A stretch of 64,000 nt of DNA from positions 7,841,033 through 7,905,032 of the forward strand of contig NC_135717.1 in NCBI RefSeq assembly GCF_964656455.1, given 5' to 3'. The stretch comes from Halichoerus grypus (Eukaryota; Chordata; Mammalia; Carnivora; Phocidae). Below the pieces are notes generated by a model. The model saw only the letters and a list, made by a program, of their open reading frames with translations. It was not told the origin of the DNA and searched no databases. The position numbers and the translations under genes are program-made. This document shows, one piece after another, positions 1 through 10,699 of the stretch. Every line of letters starts with the position of its first letter. Position 1 is the stretch's first letter.

Positions 1-940
1 GGTGACTGGTAAGCTTTCCGAGTTCCTGTGCATCTGAAAATGTCTTTATCTTGCCTTTGCCTTTGAAGGAGAGCTTGCCTGGGTGCGGAATTCTGAGTGC
101 TCGGTATTTCCCCTCCAAAATTCGAAACCAGTGTGTTTCTTGATGAATCTGGTGCTGCTGCTGAGAACTCTAATTTCCGTTTATTGTAGGTAATCTGCAT
201 TACTTTCCTTTCTACAGCATTTGGTATTTTTGTCTCCATCCTGAGGGTTCTGACATTTCAGCATGATATGTCTGTTTGTGTTCATCTGGTTTAACACTCA
301 GTGGGCTCTTTTGGATTAAGAAATCATGTCTTTCTCCAACTCTCTTTATTCTTTCTTCAAGTACGTACTTCCCTTGGCTCTCTCCGATCCCCCATTCCAG
401 AGCTACTAGTAGACATATGTTGGCACGTGGTCTGTCCTCTGGGTCTCTCACCTCTCTCCCCCCGCCCCCCCCCAACATTTCCCACCTCCTTTTCCCCCTG
501 CAGTGCATCCTTGGAAAGTTCATGGCTCGGATTTCCGGCTCATCCGCTAACTCTCTAGCTGTGTCTATTCTGATTTTTCAGCCCATCTGTTGCGCTTTTG
601 GTTTTTACAGTTGTACGTTTCATTTCCAAGAGATCTCATTTTTTCCATTTCATAATATTTTTTACAAGGGCACAATTCTCTTATCTCTTTGAGGACATTA
701 ATTATGTTTTAAAAAATTGTCTTCATCGGTTTGCTTTATTATCTTTTCCTGAGGTGTGATTTATTGTCTGTTGAGTTGGTGCTTTTCTTTCATGGTGTTG
801 GCCTTTTTTTTCTCGAATACTTTGAAATTCTTGGTATTTGGGGATTTCCACTGGCTCTTCTCTGCTTTACTATTTATTGCTGCTTTGCCTCTTGGAAGGT
901 TGGTAGTATAGGTAAGGGGTAGAGAAGGATTGTGCAATAA
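1..940 (-). repeat. Antisense L1-like 5'-region sequence
   Basis: The T-rich stretch contains phrases typical of old mammalian L1 5'-region sequence read on the opposite strand, such as tctgaaaatgtctttat followed by gaaggagagcttgcctggg. The same kind of sequence recurs at 28.3-29.8 kb. No intact frame survives. Classification is by memory of the family and needs a repeat search. Confidence 0.5.
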
Positions 941-1174
941 TTCAGTTGTATAGGGGCACCTGGGTGGCTCAGTTGCTTGAGCCTCCAACTCTTGGTTTCG
1001 GTTCAGGTCATGATCTCAGAGTCCTGGGATCGAGTCCCGTGTCGGGCTCCAGGCTCAGCGGGGAGTCTGCTTCTCTGCCTCTCTGTCCCTCTCCCTCTGC
1101 CCCTCCTCCTGCTCTAGCGCTCTCTCTCTCTCTCAAATAAGTAAATCTTTTTAAAAAAGGAATTCAGTTGTATA
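939..1174 (+). mobile_element. CAN SINE with 14-bp target-site duplication
   Basis: The element body is 953-1160. It starts with a tRNA-Lys-like head (ggggcacctgggtggctcag), has the CT-rich middle common to carnivoran SINEs and ends in a poly(A)-like tail. The flanks aattcagttgtata at 939-952 and 1161-1174 are identical, the mark of insertion by L1 machinery. The tRNA-derived head carries relic pol III boxes and is not a tRNA gene. Confidence 0.95.
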
Positions 1175-1540
1175 AACTTGAGAGGGTCTCCGTTTCTCCT
1201 GGGGGTCATCAGATTTTGGAGCACCCTCTCCAACCACACCCGCCTCAAGGCAGGTGAATCTAATGCCTGATTCTTGACACCAGCAGGGGTAGGGATCCGA
1301 GTCCTACCTGTCTGACTCCTTGTATCATGGTCCTCTGACAGTCATCTCTGGGTCCCTCCCCTATCCCATTAGCCACATCAGCTGTTCCCAAGTTGTGCCC
1401 ACATTTACCGTCAATCTGGAGTCTTCCCTGTTTCCAGTGGGCTTTCCTCTTTCAACTTAGTTCCACCTACTTTCAGTCTCTCAAGCGTTCCTCAAAATTT
1501 CTCGATCACGGCTTCTTTGTTTTCCAGTGCTGTTAGGGGC
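1175..1540. other. Intronic sequence, nothing recognised
   Basis: About 370 bases of mixed composition, with no convincing open frame, repeat family or splice-site pair that I can name. Confidence 0.5.
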
Positions 1541-2715
1541 TAATTTCTTATTTTTTTATTTACATTTTCTGCTTTATTGAGTTATGAGTGACAAATTTAA
1601 AAAGTGTATATTTAGGTTGTACAATATGCTTTTTTCCCCCAAAGGTGTACAACGTGATGACTTAATATACATATGCATTGTGAAATGGTTACTACAGATT
1701 ATTAACACATTCATCACCTCACATAGTTACCACTGTTTGTTTGTTTGTTTTGTGGTGAGAACACTTAAGATCTATTCTCTTAGCAAATTGCAAGTATGCA
1801 ATATGGAATTATTAACTATAATCACCACGTGATTATATATAATACACAGATAATATAATAATATACATACATATAGATCTAATCTGTATATTAGATCCCC
1901 AGAACTTATTCATCTTATAACTGGACATTTGTATTCTTTGACCAGCATCTCCCCATCTCTCACACTCCCCAGCCCCTGGCAATCCCTGTTCTACTCTCTA
2001 GTTCTATGAGTTGGATGGTTTTGGATTCCACATACAAATGAGATCATACGGTATTTGTCTTTCTGTGGCTTATTTACTTAGGGTAATGTCTTCCAGGTTC
2101 ATCCATGTTATTGCAAATGGTAAAATTTCCATCTTTTTTTATGGCTGAATAATATTCCATCGTGTGTATGTGTGTGTATTTTCTACATTTTCTTTGTCCA
2201 TTCATTCATGGAGGACACTTTAGTTGTTTCCATCTTGGCTATTGTGAATAATTTTGCAATGAGCATGGGCATGCAGATATCTCTTCTAGATACTGATATT
2301 AATTCCTTTGGATATATACCCAGAAATGAGATTCCTGGGTCATACGGTAGTTCCATTTTTAATTTCTTCAGGAACCTACCATAATGGCTGTACCAATGTC
2401 CATTACCACCAACAATGTACTGGAGTTCCTTTTTCTCCACACCTTCGCCAACACTTGCTGTCTCATGTCCTTTTGATATAATAGCCATCCTAACAAGTGT
2501 GAGGTGATCTCTCATTTTGATTTGCATTTTCCTGGTGGTGAGTGATGTTGAGCCCCTTCTCATATACTTTTGGCCATCTGTATGTCTTCTTTAGAAAAAT
2601 GTCTATTCAGGTCCTTTGGCTATTTTAAAATCAGATTATTTGGTTTTTGGCTATTGAGTTTTATGAGTTCCTTATATGTTTCAGATATTAACCCCTTATA
2701 AGATGCACGGTTTGC
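1541..2715 (-). mobile_element. Antisense L1, 3' UTR and ORF2 C-terminal part
   Basis: The + strand reads the reverse complement of an L1 3' end. It includes the landmarks tttatggctgaataatattc and tatacccagaaatgagattc. A minus-strand frame at 2183-2563 encodes a degraded C-terminal piece of L1 ORF2 (for example FLKKLKMELPYDPG). The element is truncated at its 5' side near 2715. Confidence 0.87.
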
Positions 2716-2949
2716 AAAAATCCCAAAGCTCCCGAAAGGGCATTTTTGTCCATGGCTGGCTGGCAAATTATCGTTACTGAGGAGAGATATGAGTAGGAGA
2801 CCTCCTGTCCCACCATCTTGCTGATGTTGCAACAGGGACTTATTTTTAGATTTTAAATTTCTAGGATCTGGGGGGGGGGAATGGGAGGGGGAGGTGGGAG
2901 CATGGGCTGCTGTTGGATCCAATCACAATATTGTTTGCATATATCTCCT
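2716..2949. other. Intronic sequence, nothing recognised
   Basis: This gap between the L1 and the poly-C tract includes a nine-base G run at 2871-2879. I recognise no gene or repeat in it. Confidence 0.4.
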
Positions 2950-2971
2950 CCCCCCCCCCCCCCCCCCCCCC
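2950..2971. repeat. 22-base poly-C tract
   Basis: The tract is an uninterrupted run of C followed by gcgcc. Length at such tracts is often unreliable in assemblies. Confidence 0.9.
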
Positions 2972-3270
2972 GCGCCACGTCCCAGCTCAGGCTTCTGCAC
3001 CTCTCACTGCACCAGAGAGATTTTTCTAAACTCAGACCCATCGAGGCATTCCCCTGGTCAGAGTCCTTCAGGGGCTCCCCACTGACTTCATGATAAGACC
3101 CACATCTAGCCTGACAGGTACCACGTCGCTTCCTTCCTCCTGGCTCCTCCCCTCCCTCCTGGCTCCTCCCCTCCCTCCTGGCTCCTCCTCTCCCTCCAGC
3201 CTTTGGGCCGTGTGTGATTGCACTTGCTGTGGGCTGACTCTCACCTTTCAATACCCAGGTGGTTGGTCTT
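2972..3270 (+). mobile_element. L2 LINE fragment, plus strand
   Basis: The phrases gcacctctcactgc, ccctggtcagagtccttcag and ctccccactgacttcatga follow the order of the L2 3' region. The fragment is diverged and contains an internal 19-bp tandem repeat. Confidence 0.65.
3134..3191. repeat. Three copies of a 19-bp CT-rich unit
   Basis: The word tggctcctcc recurs with a period of 19 bases at 3141, 3160 and 3179. It is a local tandem expansion inside the L2 fragment. Confidence 0.85.
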
Positions 3271-3664
3271 TCTCGGGACCTGGGTTGGGTGCCCCGCTCT
3301 GTTCCCATAGTTTCCCGTGTGCATCTTTTGGTTGTACCTATGGCCCCGTGTTCCTGTGGGTTATAATCACTTCCCTCTTAGTCTTCCTCACCAGAGTGGG
3401 ATTTCCCGGTGGGCAGGGGTTCATTCCGAGTGTTTGAAGACTGAAATGATGGATACCAGGGCTTGGTGGCCAAGGTTGTGGTGGGTACTTCCCCTTTCCC
3501 CTTAGTCCTGGACCGAGGGTCTCAGTGGACCCCTTGCCCAGGAGAATGAGCACCCCCACCCCGCAGCTTTATGGAGGGACCCCTCCTTGGCCAGCATGGC
3601 CTTTTGCCCTGCAGTCAGCACCTCAGGAATAGAAGGGCTGACATGACTGTTGCTTTCCCCACAG

Positions 3665-3787
3665 GCACTGGTGCCATCACACGGTGACGCGGACGGTGTC
3701 CTGCCAGGTGCAGAACGGCTCGGAGACAGTGGTCCAGCGTGTGTACCAGAGCTGCCGGTGGCCGGGGCCTTGTGCCAACCTCGTGAG
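3665..3787 (+). CDS. COL26A1: COL26A1 internal exon, first half of EMI domain
   Basis: This exon encodes the N-terminal half of the EMI domain of collagen alpha-1(XXVI), a secreted extracellular-matrix protein with an EMI module before its collagenous segments. One base finishes a codon from the previous exon, 40 open codons follow from HWC to CANLV, and two bases remain for a codon shared with the next exon. Four cysteines are visible, in HWC, VSCQV, QSCRW and GPCAN. The peptide QNGSETVVQRVYQSC contains an N-G-S glycosylation sequon. The acceptor is a pyrimidine tract ending ccccacag, with a possible branch site ctgac at 3638-3642. The donor is ag|gtaaag. The 123-base length is a multiple of three with equal phases at both ends. 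The paralogue EMID1 was considered, but the peptide agrees with COL26A1 as I know it. The number of the exon (probably 2) is inferred. Confidence 0.93.
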
Positions 3788-3894
3788 GTAAAGGCTGTGG
3801 GGCGGTCCAGCTCTGCCCTTCCTTTTCCTTTCTGTTCCCTTGGGTGAATCCAACCCCAGCACAAGCTGCTGGGGAGGGGGGTTTGACGCTCGGA

Positions 3895-4060
3895 AACAAG
3901 AGCTGAGTGTGCGTTTATGGGGCACCTTTTGTGTACAGAGCATGGGGATTACGTGTGGGCAAGATGAAAGGGACGTGCTTCCCACCCTGAAAGAACTTCA
4001 CAATCCGGTGGTATTTGATGAGCAGAAGAGCACCATAGACAGGAAGTGGGGTGAGGGGAC
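3895..4060 (-). mobile_element. L2 LINE fragment, minus strand
   Basis: The sequence tatggggcaccttttgtg, then gcatggggattacg, then a region ending in aagaacttcacaatcc resembles the reverse complement of the L2 3' end. Confidence 0.55.
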
Positions 4061-4095
4061 TGAGGGATGGGGGAGGGCCAGGTGAGGCCCCTCTC

Positions 4096-4139
4096 GGCCC
4101 CGCCCACCACGGCCCCGCCCCCTTTGCACCCCGCCCCCC
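4096..4139. promoter_or_regulatory. Cluster of three GC boxes
   Basis: Three SP/KLF-type motifs occur within 44 bases: ggccccgccc at 4096-4105, ggccccgccccc at 4111-4122 and caccccgcccccc at 4127-4139. They sit about 310 bases downstream of the first EMI exon. No TATA-like element or CpG island surrounds them, so function is unknown. Confidence 0.4.
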
Positions 4140-4561
4140 AGCCCTCAGGCAGCTCCTCAGCATTCGCATGATGATCCCTACTTTTCACAACTGCCCTTTG
4201 CTTTGGGCCTGAAGCAGTGATGTGAACAGTGTTCACATCAGACCCATCACATCACATCAAGACCCACTGCAGGGTCTTGTCCTCGGTGTGGGTGTTTACA
4301 GGCCTCCCGAGAGTTCTCTCCCTCTCCTTGGCATGAGGAGCTCAGAACAGAATGTTTGGTCACAGCAGATACGAATTTGTCCTGAGCCATCCCTTTGTTG
4401 AGTAAGACTTAATGCTCATTCTTGAGAGGAATTCCATATCTCTGGTCTCAATTATCATTGCCACTTAAGTGGCTATTATCTGTTAAGGAATGAGGGTTTA
4501 ATGTACTTTCCTCTCTCTCCAGTAACTCATATCCGAGGTAGGGTTGGGGTGCATCCCCTCT

Positions 4562-4616
4562 GTGCCCTTTGATAGGAGAACACAATGCCACGTCCCCTTT
4601 CTCATTTATTTGGGAC
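4562..4616 (+). repeat. Left arm of 55-bp inverted repeat
   Basis: This arm is the reverse complement of 5132-5186 at 54 of 55 positions. The one difference is at 4592, where this arm has CpG and the partner the decayed form, which suggests this arm keeps the older state. The match stops abruptly at both ends. Confidence 0.95.
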
Positions 4617-4715
4617 TTGCCGTCGGGAGTCTGACGCTCAGAGCAAAGTGACTTGCCCAACGTCAAAAGAATCGTCACAGGGATGAGGTCGGGTGCGACT
4701 CTGGCCTGTCAAACA
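4617..4715 (-). mobile_element. MIR fragment, minus strand
   Basis: The core phrase gctcagagcaaagtgacttg followed by cccaacgtc matches the reverse complement of the MIR core. Confidence 0.5.
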
Positions 4716-5131
4716 GGCCCCATAGGGATGCGCCTGAGGTTTCATGGCCCAGCTCCCTTCCTCCCCCAAACAAATATGTGTAGACCTCCTCCTGTATCCA
4801 CGCTCTGGGGAGGCCTCCTGTCCGCTGTGAGAACCCAGACCAGGCCCCGACTCGGGGAGCTGATGACCCAGTGGTGGTGGCGGGGCCATTAGTCAAACCA
4901 CGACAGAAACAGGCACTTGGTCACAGATCATCACTGCTGTGTGGGAGCAAGGTGCCTTGAGGGTGGCGCTGGAGATGCGGTGGGGACCCCCAACCTGTGG
5001 GCTTCCCTGAGCCAAAGATATTCTCAAGATCTTGGGCACCTTTGATTTCACCCTCTGCCAGCTCCTGTGTCTGCCATATTGTTCCTCAGGGTCACAGAAG
5101 GGCGGCAGCAGCTCCGGGCATCAAGAACAGT

Positions 5132-5186
5132 GTCCCAAATAAATGAGAAAGGGGATGTGGCATTGTGTTCTCCTATCAAAGGGCAC
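5132..5186 (-). repeat. Right arm of 55-bp inverted repeat
   Basis: This arm lies 515 bases from its partner. It has no poly(A), no target-site duplication and no terminal features of a known transposon. Confidence 0.95.
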
Positions 5187-6220
5187 TGTCTTTTCCAGAG
5201 TCCCCCTGCAGACTCCCCTGATGTCTCACTGGTCCAAATTTGTCCTCTGAGCCTGGGAGTCCCTGACTCTAAAGTGGGGGTGGTAGAAAGCTTCCCCGGG
5301 AGGCTGTTGGAGGATGATGTGAGGCAGGCATGCAAGAAGTGCTCTGGGAATGGAGGCTGAAGCTGGGCCATGCTGAGATATGAAGCAGATCCTGGGCATA
5401 TTGCTCCCCTCACCCCCTGCAGCAGGACCGAGCAGGACCAAGAGCCTGCCTGCCCCCACCCCCTGGTCCACAGAGCAGAGTTCCTGGGACATATGGCCTT
5501 CTACCCAGGCAAGAGGAACCCCTTGTCCTGGCCCTTCCTTCAGCCATGCTCCTCGTAGGGCAAGGCGTCTGTGAGCCTAAGCCCCTCTTCTGGACCATTC
5601 TCTGGGTACCTGGCTAAATAGCCCTGAGGGCTTCTGGGGCTGCCCTAGCCTCACCCCTGAATCTGGGGGACTGTGCGCGGTGGGCACACCCCCGAGCCCC
5701 ATGGGGGCTGGTGAGGGTGGCTGTCTGTAGGAGCGGCTAGCGTGGCTGTTGCTGGGTACCGGTGCTAAGGCGTGTCCAGGCCAGTGTCTGGCCGGGATAA
5801 ACCCCAGTGCCTTGGTACGGCTCTGAGAAGAGACACAGATGTCAGGTGAATGGAGAGTGGCTGGCGAGAGAGTGCAGGGGTGAGTTTGCTGCCCGAGGGC
5901 GGGGGCATCTGTACGGGCATCTTCCTCCGTGCCGGGTCTGGGGAGAAGGGGTTTCTGCATTTCCGTGTGGTTAGATTTGGGGATCCGCATGGCCATAATC
6001 CTTCGTGGGGCCTCTCTTGGCAGAAGGCTCTGAAGTCAGCACATTATCTCATTACATCCTGATGACATTTTTGTGACAAAAGTGTGCAGGTGGGGGAAGC
6101 GAGAGCGTGGTTGTGAAAACTTTGAGGCCCTATTCAGAATGCATTCGGGGACTGGCATGTTTCCCCACCCTCTCCCCCCAGGAGCCCCACACAGACCTCT
6201 TTGCTTGCATTATTCTTTGA
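5187..6220. other. Unique intronic sequence
   Basis: The interval is GC-rich with short open frames on both strands that lack recognisable domains or plausible codon use. I identify no repeat or RNA gene in it. Confidence 0.5.
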
Positions 6221-6224
6221 CTCA

Positions 6225-6780
6225 ACCCTTTCTGCAAATATTCACTGAAGGCCCTACTATGTGCCAGAGGGGAATATGATGGAGAGTAAGACCAAATCCT
6301 CTTCCTCATGGGGTTTGTATTCACCTACATACGAAAACGAGAAAAAATATCGCCTCATAATGAGTGTAGGAAATTAAGATAGGGGTGATGTGACTGGGCA
6401 TGAATTGGGGCTACGTTAGAGCAGGCACGAGAGAGACCCTGAAAGGATGATGTTGATGATGAGCAAAAAGTGAGGAGAAAGAGCCTCCATGTGATGATTG
6501 GGTGAGGATAGTTGGTGCAAAGGCCCTGAGGCAGGGAGGTCCTAGATGAAGGCACAGAGAGTAAGTCAGTGTCCAGAAGCAGAGCAGGTGAGGAGGGGAG
6601 TATAGGCCAGAGACTGATTTCCAGGGCCTTAGTTTGGACTTTTTATTTTTATTTTTTTAAATTAAAAAAATTTTTTTTTAATTTTTTAAATTATTTTTTT
6701 AAGTATGGATTTTATGTCAGTGTACTGGGAAGCCATTGAGAGTTTTAAGTAGAGATGAGAAATGATCTGATTTAGGTTTC
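6225..6780 (-). mobile_element. L2 LINE, minus strand, left piece of a split copy
   Basis: The order tatgtgccag, then caaaggccctgaggcaggga, then gggaagccattgagagtttt, then gaaatgatctgatttagg is that of an antisense L2 3' region. It breaks off near 6780 and resumes at about 8521. Confidence 0.8.
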
Positions 6781-8520
6781 TTTTTGATTAGCTTTTTATT
6801 CTGAGAGCATTGTTGATTCACACACAGTTGTAAGAAAAAAGAGAGATTCCATGTGTCCTCTTTCTTTTTTGGATCCCATGTACTGTTCTTCTTCTTCCCC
6901 CCAGTGGTGCCATCTTGCCAAACTATACGATATGTCACAACCAGAGTATTGAGATATTGACACTGATACAGTCAAGATACAGAATATTTTCTGTACATCA
7001 CGACCCCATATATTGCCCTTCTGAAGACACACCCACTTTCCTCCTGCCCCCAAGCTCCCCAAAACCCCTGGTAACCACTAATCTGTTCTCCACTTTTAAA
7101 GTGTTGTCATTTCAAGAATGGAATCACACAGTAGGTAGCCTTACGGGAGCGGATCTTTTCCCTCACCATGATTTTCCGGAGAGTCATCCCCTGCTGTTGG
7201 GTGTATGAGCAGTTCGTTCCTTTTTATGGCTGAGTAGTGTTCCACGGTGCGGATGTCCCACAGTTAGTTTAACCATTTAGCTGTTGAAAGACATCTCGGT
7301 TGTTTCCAGTTTGGGGCTATTCTGAATAAAACTGTCATCAACATTTGGGTACCTTCAGATTTTTGCACGAATACAGGATTTCATTTCTCTGCATAAATGC
7401 CCATGAGTGGTTGAAGATTTTCTCCTATTTTTTTTTTTCTAAAAGTTTTATAGTTTTGTGAAGTCCATGATCTATTTTGAGTTAATTTTTGTGCAAGGTG
7501 TGACATTTAAGGCAAGATTCTTTTTTTTTTTTTTTTGTCTGTGGATATCCAATTGCTCTGGCATCATTGTTGAAAAGGCCATCCTTCCTTTCTTTTTTTT
7601 TTTTTTTTTTTTTTATTTTATTTATTTGCGAGAGAGACAATGACAGACAGAGAGCATGAGAGGGAGGAGGGTCAGAGGGAGAAGCAGACTCCCTGCTGAG
7701 CAGGGAGCCTGATGTGGGACTCGATCCCGGGACTCCAGGATCATGACCTGAGCCGAAGGCAGTCGCTTAACCAACTGAGCCACCCAGGCGCCCCCATCCT
7801 TCCTTTCTTGAACTGCTTTTGCATGTTTGTCAAAAACCATTTGGGCATATTTGTGTTGGTCTAAGTTCTCTGTCTTGTTCCATTGATAACATGCGTCCAC
7901 GGTTCTGCCAATACCACTAGGCCTTGCTTGCTGAAGCTATATAATAAGTCTTGAAATTGGATAGACTGATCTGAAATAGATCAGATAGAATGAGTTAGGA
8001 TGTGCTCCCTCCTTCTGCATTTTTCTGGAAGAGATTGTGTAGAATTGGTATTAATTCCTCTTAAATGTTTGGTAAAATTCTCCAGTGAAAACATCTGGGG
8101 CTGGAGAATTCTTTTGAAGGAGTTTTTAAGCTACAAATTCAATTTCCTTAATAGTTATGGGGCTATTCAAATGATCTATTTCAGATTCAGTGAGTTGGGT
8201 GACTAGTGTTTTTCGATGACTTGGTCCATTTCCTCTCAGCTGTTAAATTTATGTGCATAGGCCTACTACCTATTTTATTCCTGATATTGATAACTCGTGC
8301 CTTTTCTTCTTTTTCCTTTGTCAGTCTTGCTAGAGCTTTGTCGTTTCACAGGTCTTTTCTGAGAACCAGCTTTTGGTTTCATTGATTTTTCTCTAATGTT
8401 TTTCTGTTTTCAATTTCATTGATTTCTGCTCTTATCTGCTCCTATCTCTACTTTGTCCTTCCTTCTGCTGGCTTTGAAGTATTATTCTGTCCTTTTTGGA
8501 GGTTCCTGGGATGGGCTGGT
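6781..8520 (-). mobile_element. Antisense L1 inserted into an L2
   Basis: The + strand shows the reverse complement of an old L1 3' UTR and ORF2, including tttatggctgagtagtgttc, ggttgtttccagtttgggg and ccacggttctgcc. It lies between the halves of one L2, and a diverged tttaggyttt word occurs at both junctions (about 6771 and 8520), a probable old target-site duplication. A CAN SINE interrupts it at 7595-7793. Confidence 0.85.
7579..7809 (-). mobile_element. CAN SINE, minus strand, 16-bp duplication
   Basis: The body is 7595-7793, with a long T run on the left (the tail) and the head ending ccacccaggcgccc on the right. The duplication ccatccttcctttctt is identical at 7579-7594 and 7794-7809, so this is the youngest layer of the nest. 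Confidence 0.95.
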
Positions 8521-9690
8521 TTAGGCTTTGAAAAGATCGCTGGCTGCCGTGGGGACAGTGGGCACGGGCAGGTGCAAGGTGATGGTGGCTCACGCCAGGA
8601 CACTACCTGGGAGGTGGGGAGAAGTGGGTGAATTCAGGAGGTGTCTGGAAGCTGAGATGACAAGAGTCTGATCACAGAAGAGCAGGGAGCAATCACAGAT
8701 AACCCTAAATGTTTGGTTTGAGCGGCTGGCTGGCTGGGCGTGTCCTTCATTAAGTTGGGGACCCCCAGTGGTGTCAGCCCTCGGAGGTGGAAACCAGCAG
8801 CTCTGTTCTGGCGAAGTGAAGTTGGAGATGCCTGTGGGCGCATCCGTGGGAGGAGAGGATGCAAGTAAGAGGTCGAGTGAAAAAGTCTGGAGTACCGGGA
8901 AGATTCCAGGGCTCAGGGCATATTGCATTTCATGGACTCTATGATGCCATTGGCAGGAAGAAGTACATTATCTTACGATCCCTAAGAATTAAGCCAATTA
9001 AATGATCGCACACCATCAACTGTAGTATGAACCCCAGTGTCCCCGATGTTAAACTGTAACAATGTGGGCAAGTTGGAACCTGGGAGGGGTCATGTGACCG
9101 AGGATCAGGAGCATGCAGACTGTGTTCGAGGCTGCGGGACTGGAGGTGGCCTTGGGGATGACTAGATGGAGAAGGGGTGCTGATCCCCCAAAAATCCAGG
9201 CACCCCGACCTCAGAGGCAGGGCCAAAGAGGAGGGGGTGGCTGAAGTGGTGAGAAGGAGCTCCCGAGGCAGGAGGAGCATCCGCATGTCCCGGGAGGTGA
9301 GTTTCGGGACAGAGGGCATGAGGCAGAGCCTGAGTCTCCCAAATGCTCTGGGAAACCTGGTAAGACCAGGGCTGAGTGCCCATTAGAATGGGCAACGCGG
9401 GGTGGCTGAGACCCTGGCAAATGCAGTTTTGGGGAGCAGTGGGGACGGAGGCCAAGACGACAGGTGCAGAGGAGGAAAATGAGATGTGAGAAGTTTCAAG
9501 AAGTTCTTGCTGTGAAGGGAGCAGTGAGTGGGGCTGGGAAGCGAGAGGCAGCATGGGTGAAGAGAGGGATTTTGTTTGTTTTGAAGACAGGAGGTACGGG
9601 AGCATATCCCGTAAACTGTTTTGTGAGCTGTCCGGAATGGTCCCGGAGAGAGGGGAGGGCAGAAGCCCAGAGTGGGGAACCTGTAGCAGG
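8521..9690 (-). mobile_element. L2 LINE, minus strand, right piece of a split copy
   Basis: It resumes with aaaagatcgctggctgc directly where the piece ending at 6780 stopped. It continues through aagttggagatgcctgtggg and on to agagagggattttgtttg, the deeper part of antisense L2. Long minus-strand frames here (for example 9162-9836) carry no recognisable domain and are taken as accidental. Confidence 0.75.
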
Positions 9691-10000
9691 AGGGGAAGGG
9701 GGGCCTTGTCAGAGCTGCAACAGGGGGGCAGGCCGAGAGCAGGGGCACCTGCCACCCATGTGGGTTCACGCGTGCGATGCGGGGATGGTCTGATTTTGGG
9801 GGGCGACTCTACCAACTCACGACGTCCCCCTCCCAATATTCCCAGGGCTCACTACGAGGCCCTACACACCGAGGTGCTCAGCCATGATCCTCAAAGGATG
9901 CAGCCATCTTCTTGCTACGTGAAAACAAAACTGTAATCCCGCCGGGTCCTGTGTGGATTTTCCCATTCTGTGATTTTTTTCCTACATTGGATTTCTGCAG

Positions 10001-10020
10001 AGTGTGTGTGTGTGTGTGTT
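10001..10020. repeat. (GT)n microsatellite
   Basis: About nine uninterrupted GT units follow ctgcaga. Confidence 0.95.
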
Positions 10021-10204
10021 TCGGAGTTGGAGGTACGTGTCTGTCATGTTTACAAACATGAGGCCCAGGACCACGCCAGGCACCCGGTCAGTAGGCAGCT
10101 GGTGAGGAGAGGGGGTGCCAGGGGGTCCCCCCTGGGGCCCGGTCTCCCTTCAGGGAAGTCCCTGCCTCAGCTTTCTCAGATCCTGTGTTTGGTCTGGTCG
10201 GTGG

Positions 10205-10340
10205 TTGGTGCGCAACTGAGCACCTAAGAGCAGACACTGTGTGCAAGAACATGGCCCCTTCCCTCACAGAGCTCCCGTGTGTGTTGGGGGGGCCGCTGGG
10301 GGAGGGAATGTGGAAGACTCACAGCAGTCGTCAGTCCCTG
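10205..10340 (-). mobile_element. L2 LINE fragment, minus strand
   Basis: The phrases actgagcacctaagagcag and ccttccctcacagagctccc match the antisense end of L2. Confidence 0.55.
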
Positions 10341-10394
10341 ACATGAGACCTGGTCCTGGGTTTCCTGGGGGCAGTGACATTGGCGCAGAGATCT

Positions 10395-10456
10395 GGGGGA
10401 TGAGGGGGTTTCCCTAGGGGAGGGGTGCGGTGGGGCGGGGAGGGGTGTGGGGGAGG
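10395..10456 (+). other. G-quadruplex-prone G-run cluster
   Basis: At least seven runs of four or more G occur in 62 bases, separated by short loops. This satisfies the usual pattern for quadruplex formation on the + strand and on the sense pre-mRNA. Confidence 0.7.
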
Positions 10457-10699
10457 CAACAGTCTGGGAGGGCCAGGCAGGGGGGCCTTCTCCAGCCGGC
10501 GCCACAGGGAGGGGCTGGATGCTGAGATTTCCCTGTGAGAGGCCTCAGGACCAGCTCCACACCCAGAGGAAGGCAGAGAGGACAAGCCGGGCCTCTCCTC
10601 TCTGTGCCTCAGTTTCCCTCCCCGTCTGTCTTGCTTTGGGGTGGAAATCACAAGGCTGTGCCTTGATCAGGGCAGCAGGAAGTCCAGCGTTACTGATGC

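Larger units (their letters stand above)
1..3664 (+). other. COL26A1: COL26A1 intron upstream of the first EMI exon (3' part)
   Basis: This is the downstream end of an intron whose start lies outside the window. It contains L1-like sequence, one CAN SINE, an antisense L1 and a plus-strand L2, then about 390 bases of unique sequence (3270-3664) before the acceptor. The intron interrupts a codon after its second base, because only one base of the next exon is needed to restore the EMI reading frame. Confidence 0.85.

Noticed and set aside
953..1030. tRNA-like A and B box words in the SINE heads
   Set aside because: These are the tRNA-Lys-derived heads of CAN SINEs and cannot be folded into a proper tRNA.
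2183..2563. 126-codon minus frame resembling a protein C-terminus
   Set aside because: It is a decayed L1 ORF2 end, part of the mobile element and not a host gene.
4448..5360. Shared peptide (INEKGDVALCSPIKGH) in frames on opposite strands
   Set aside because: Not a protein repeat: it is the translation of the two arms of the 55-bp DNA inverted repeat.
9162..9836. 224-codon minus-strand frame
   Set aside because: It lies mostly in antisense L2; the translation is Pro/Ser/Leu-rich filler, not an L2 protein.
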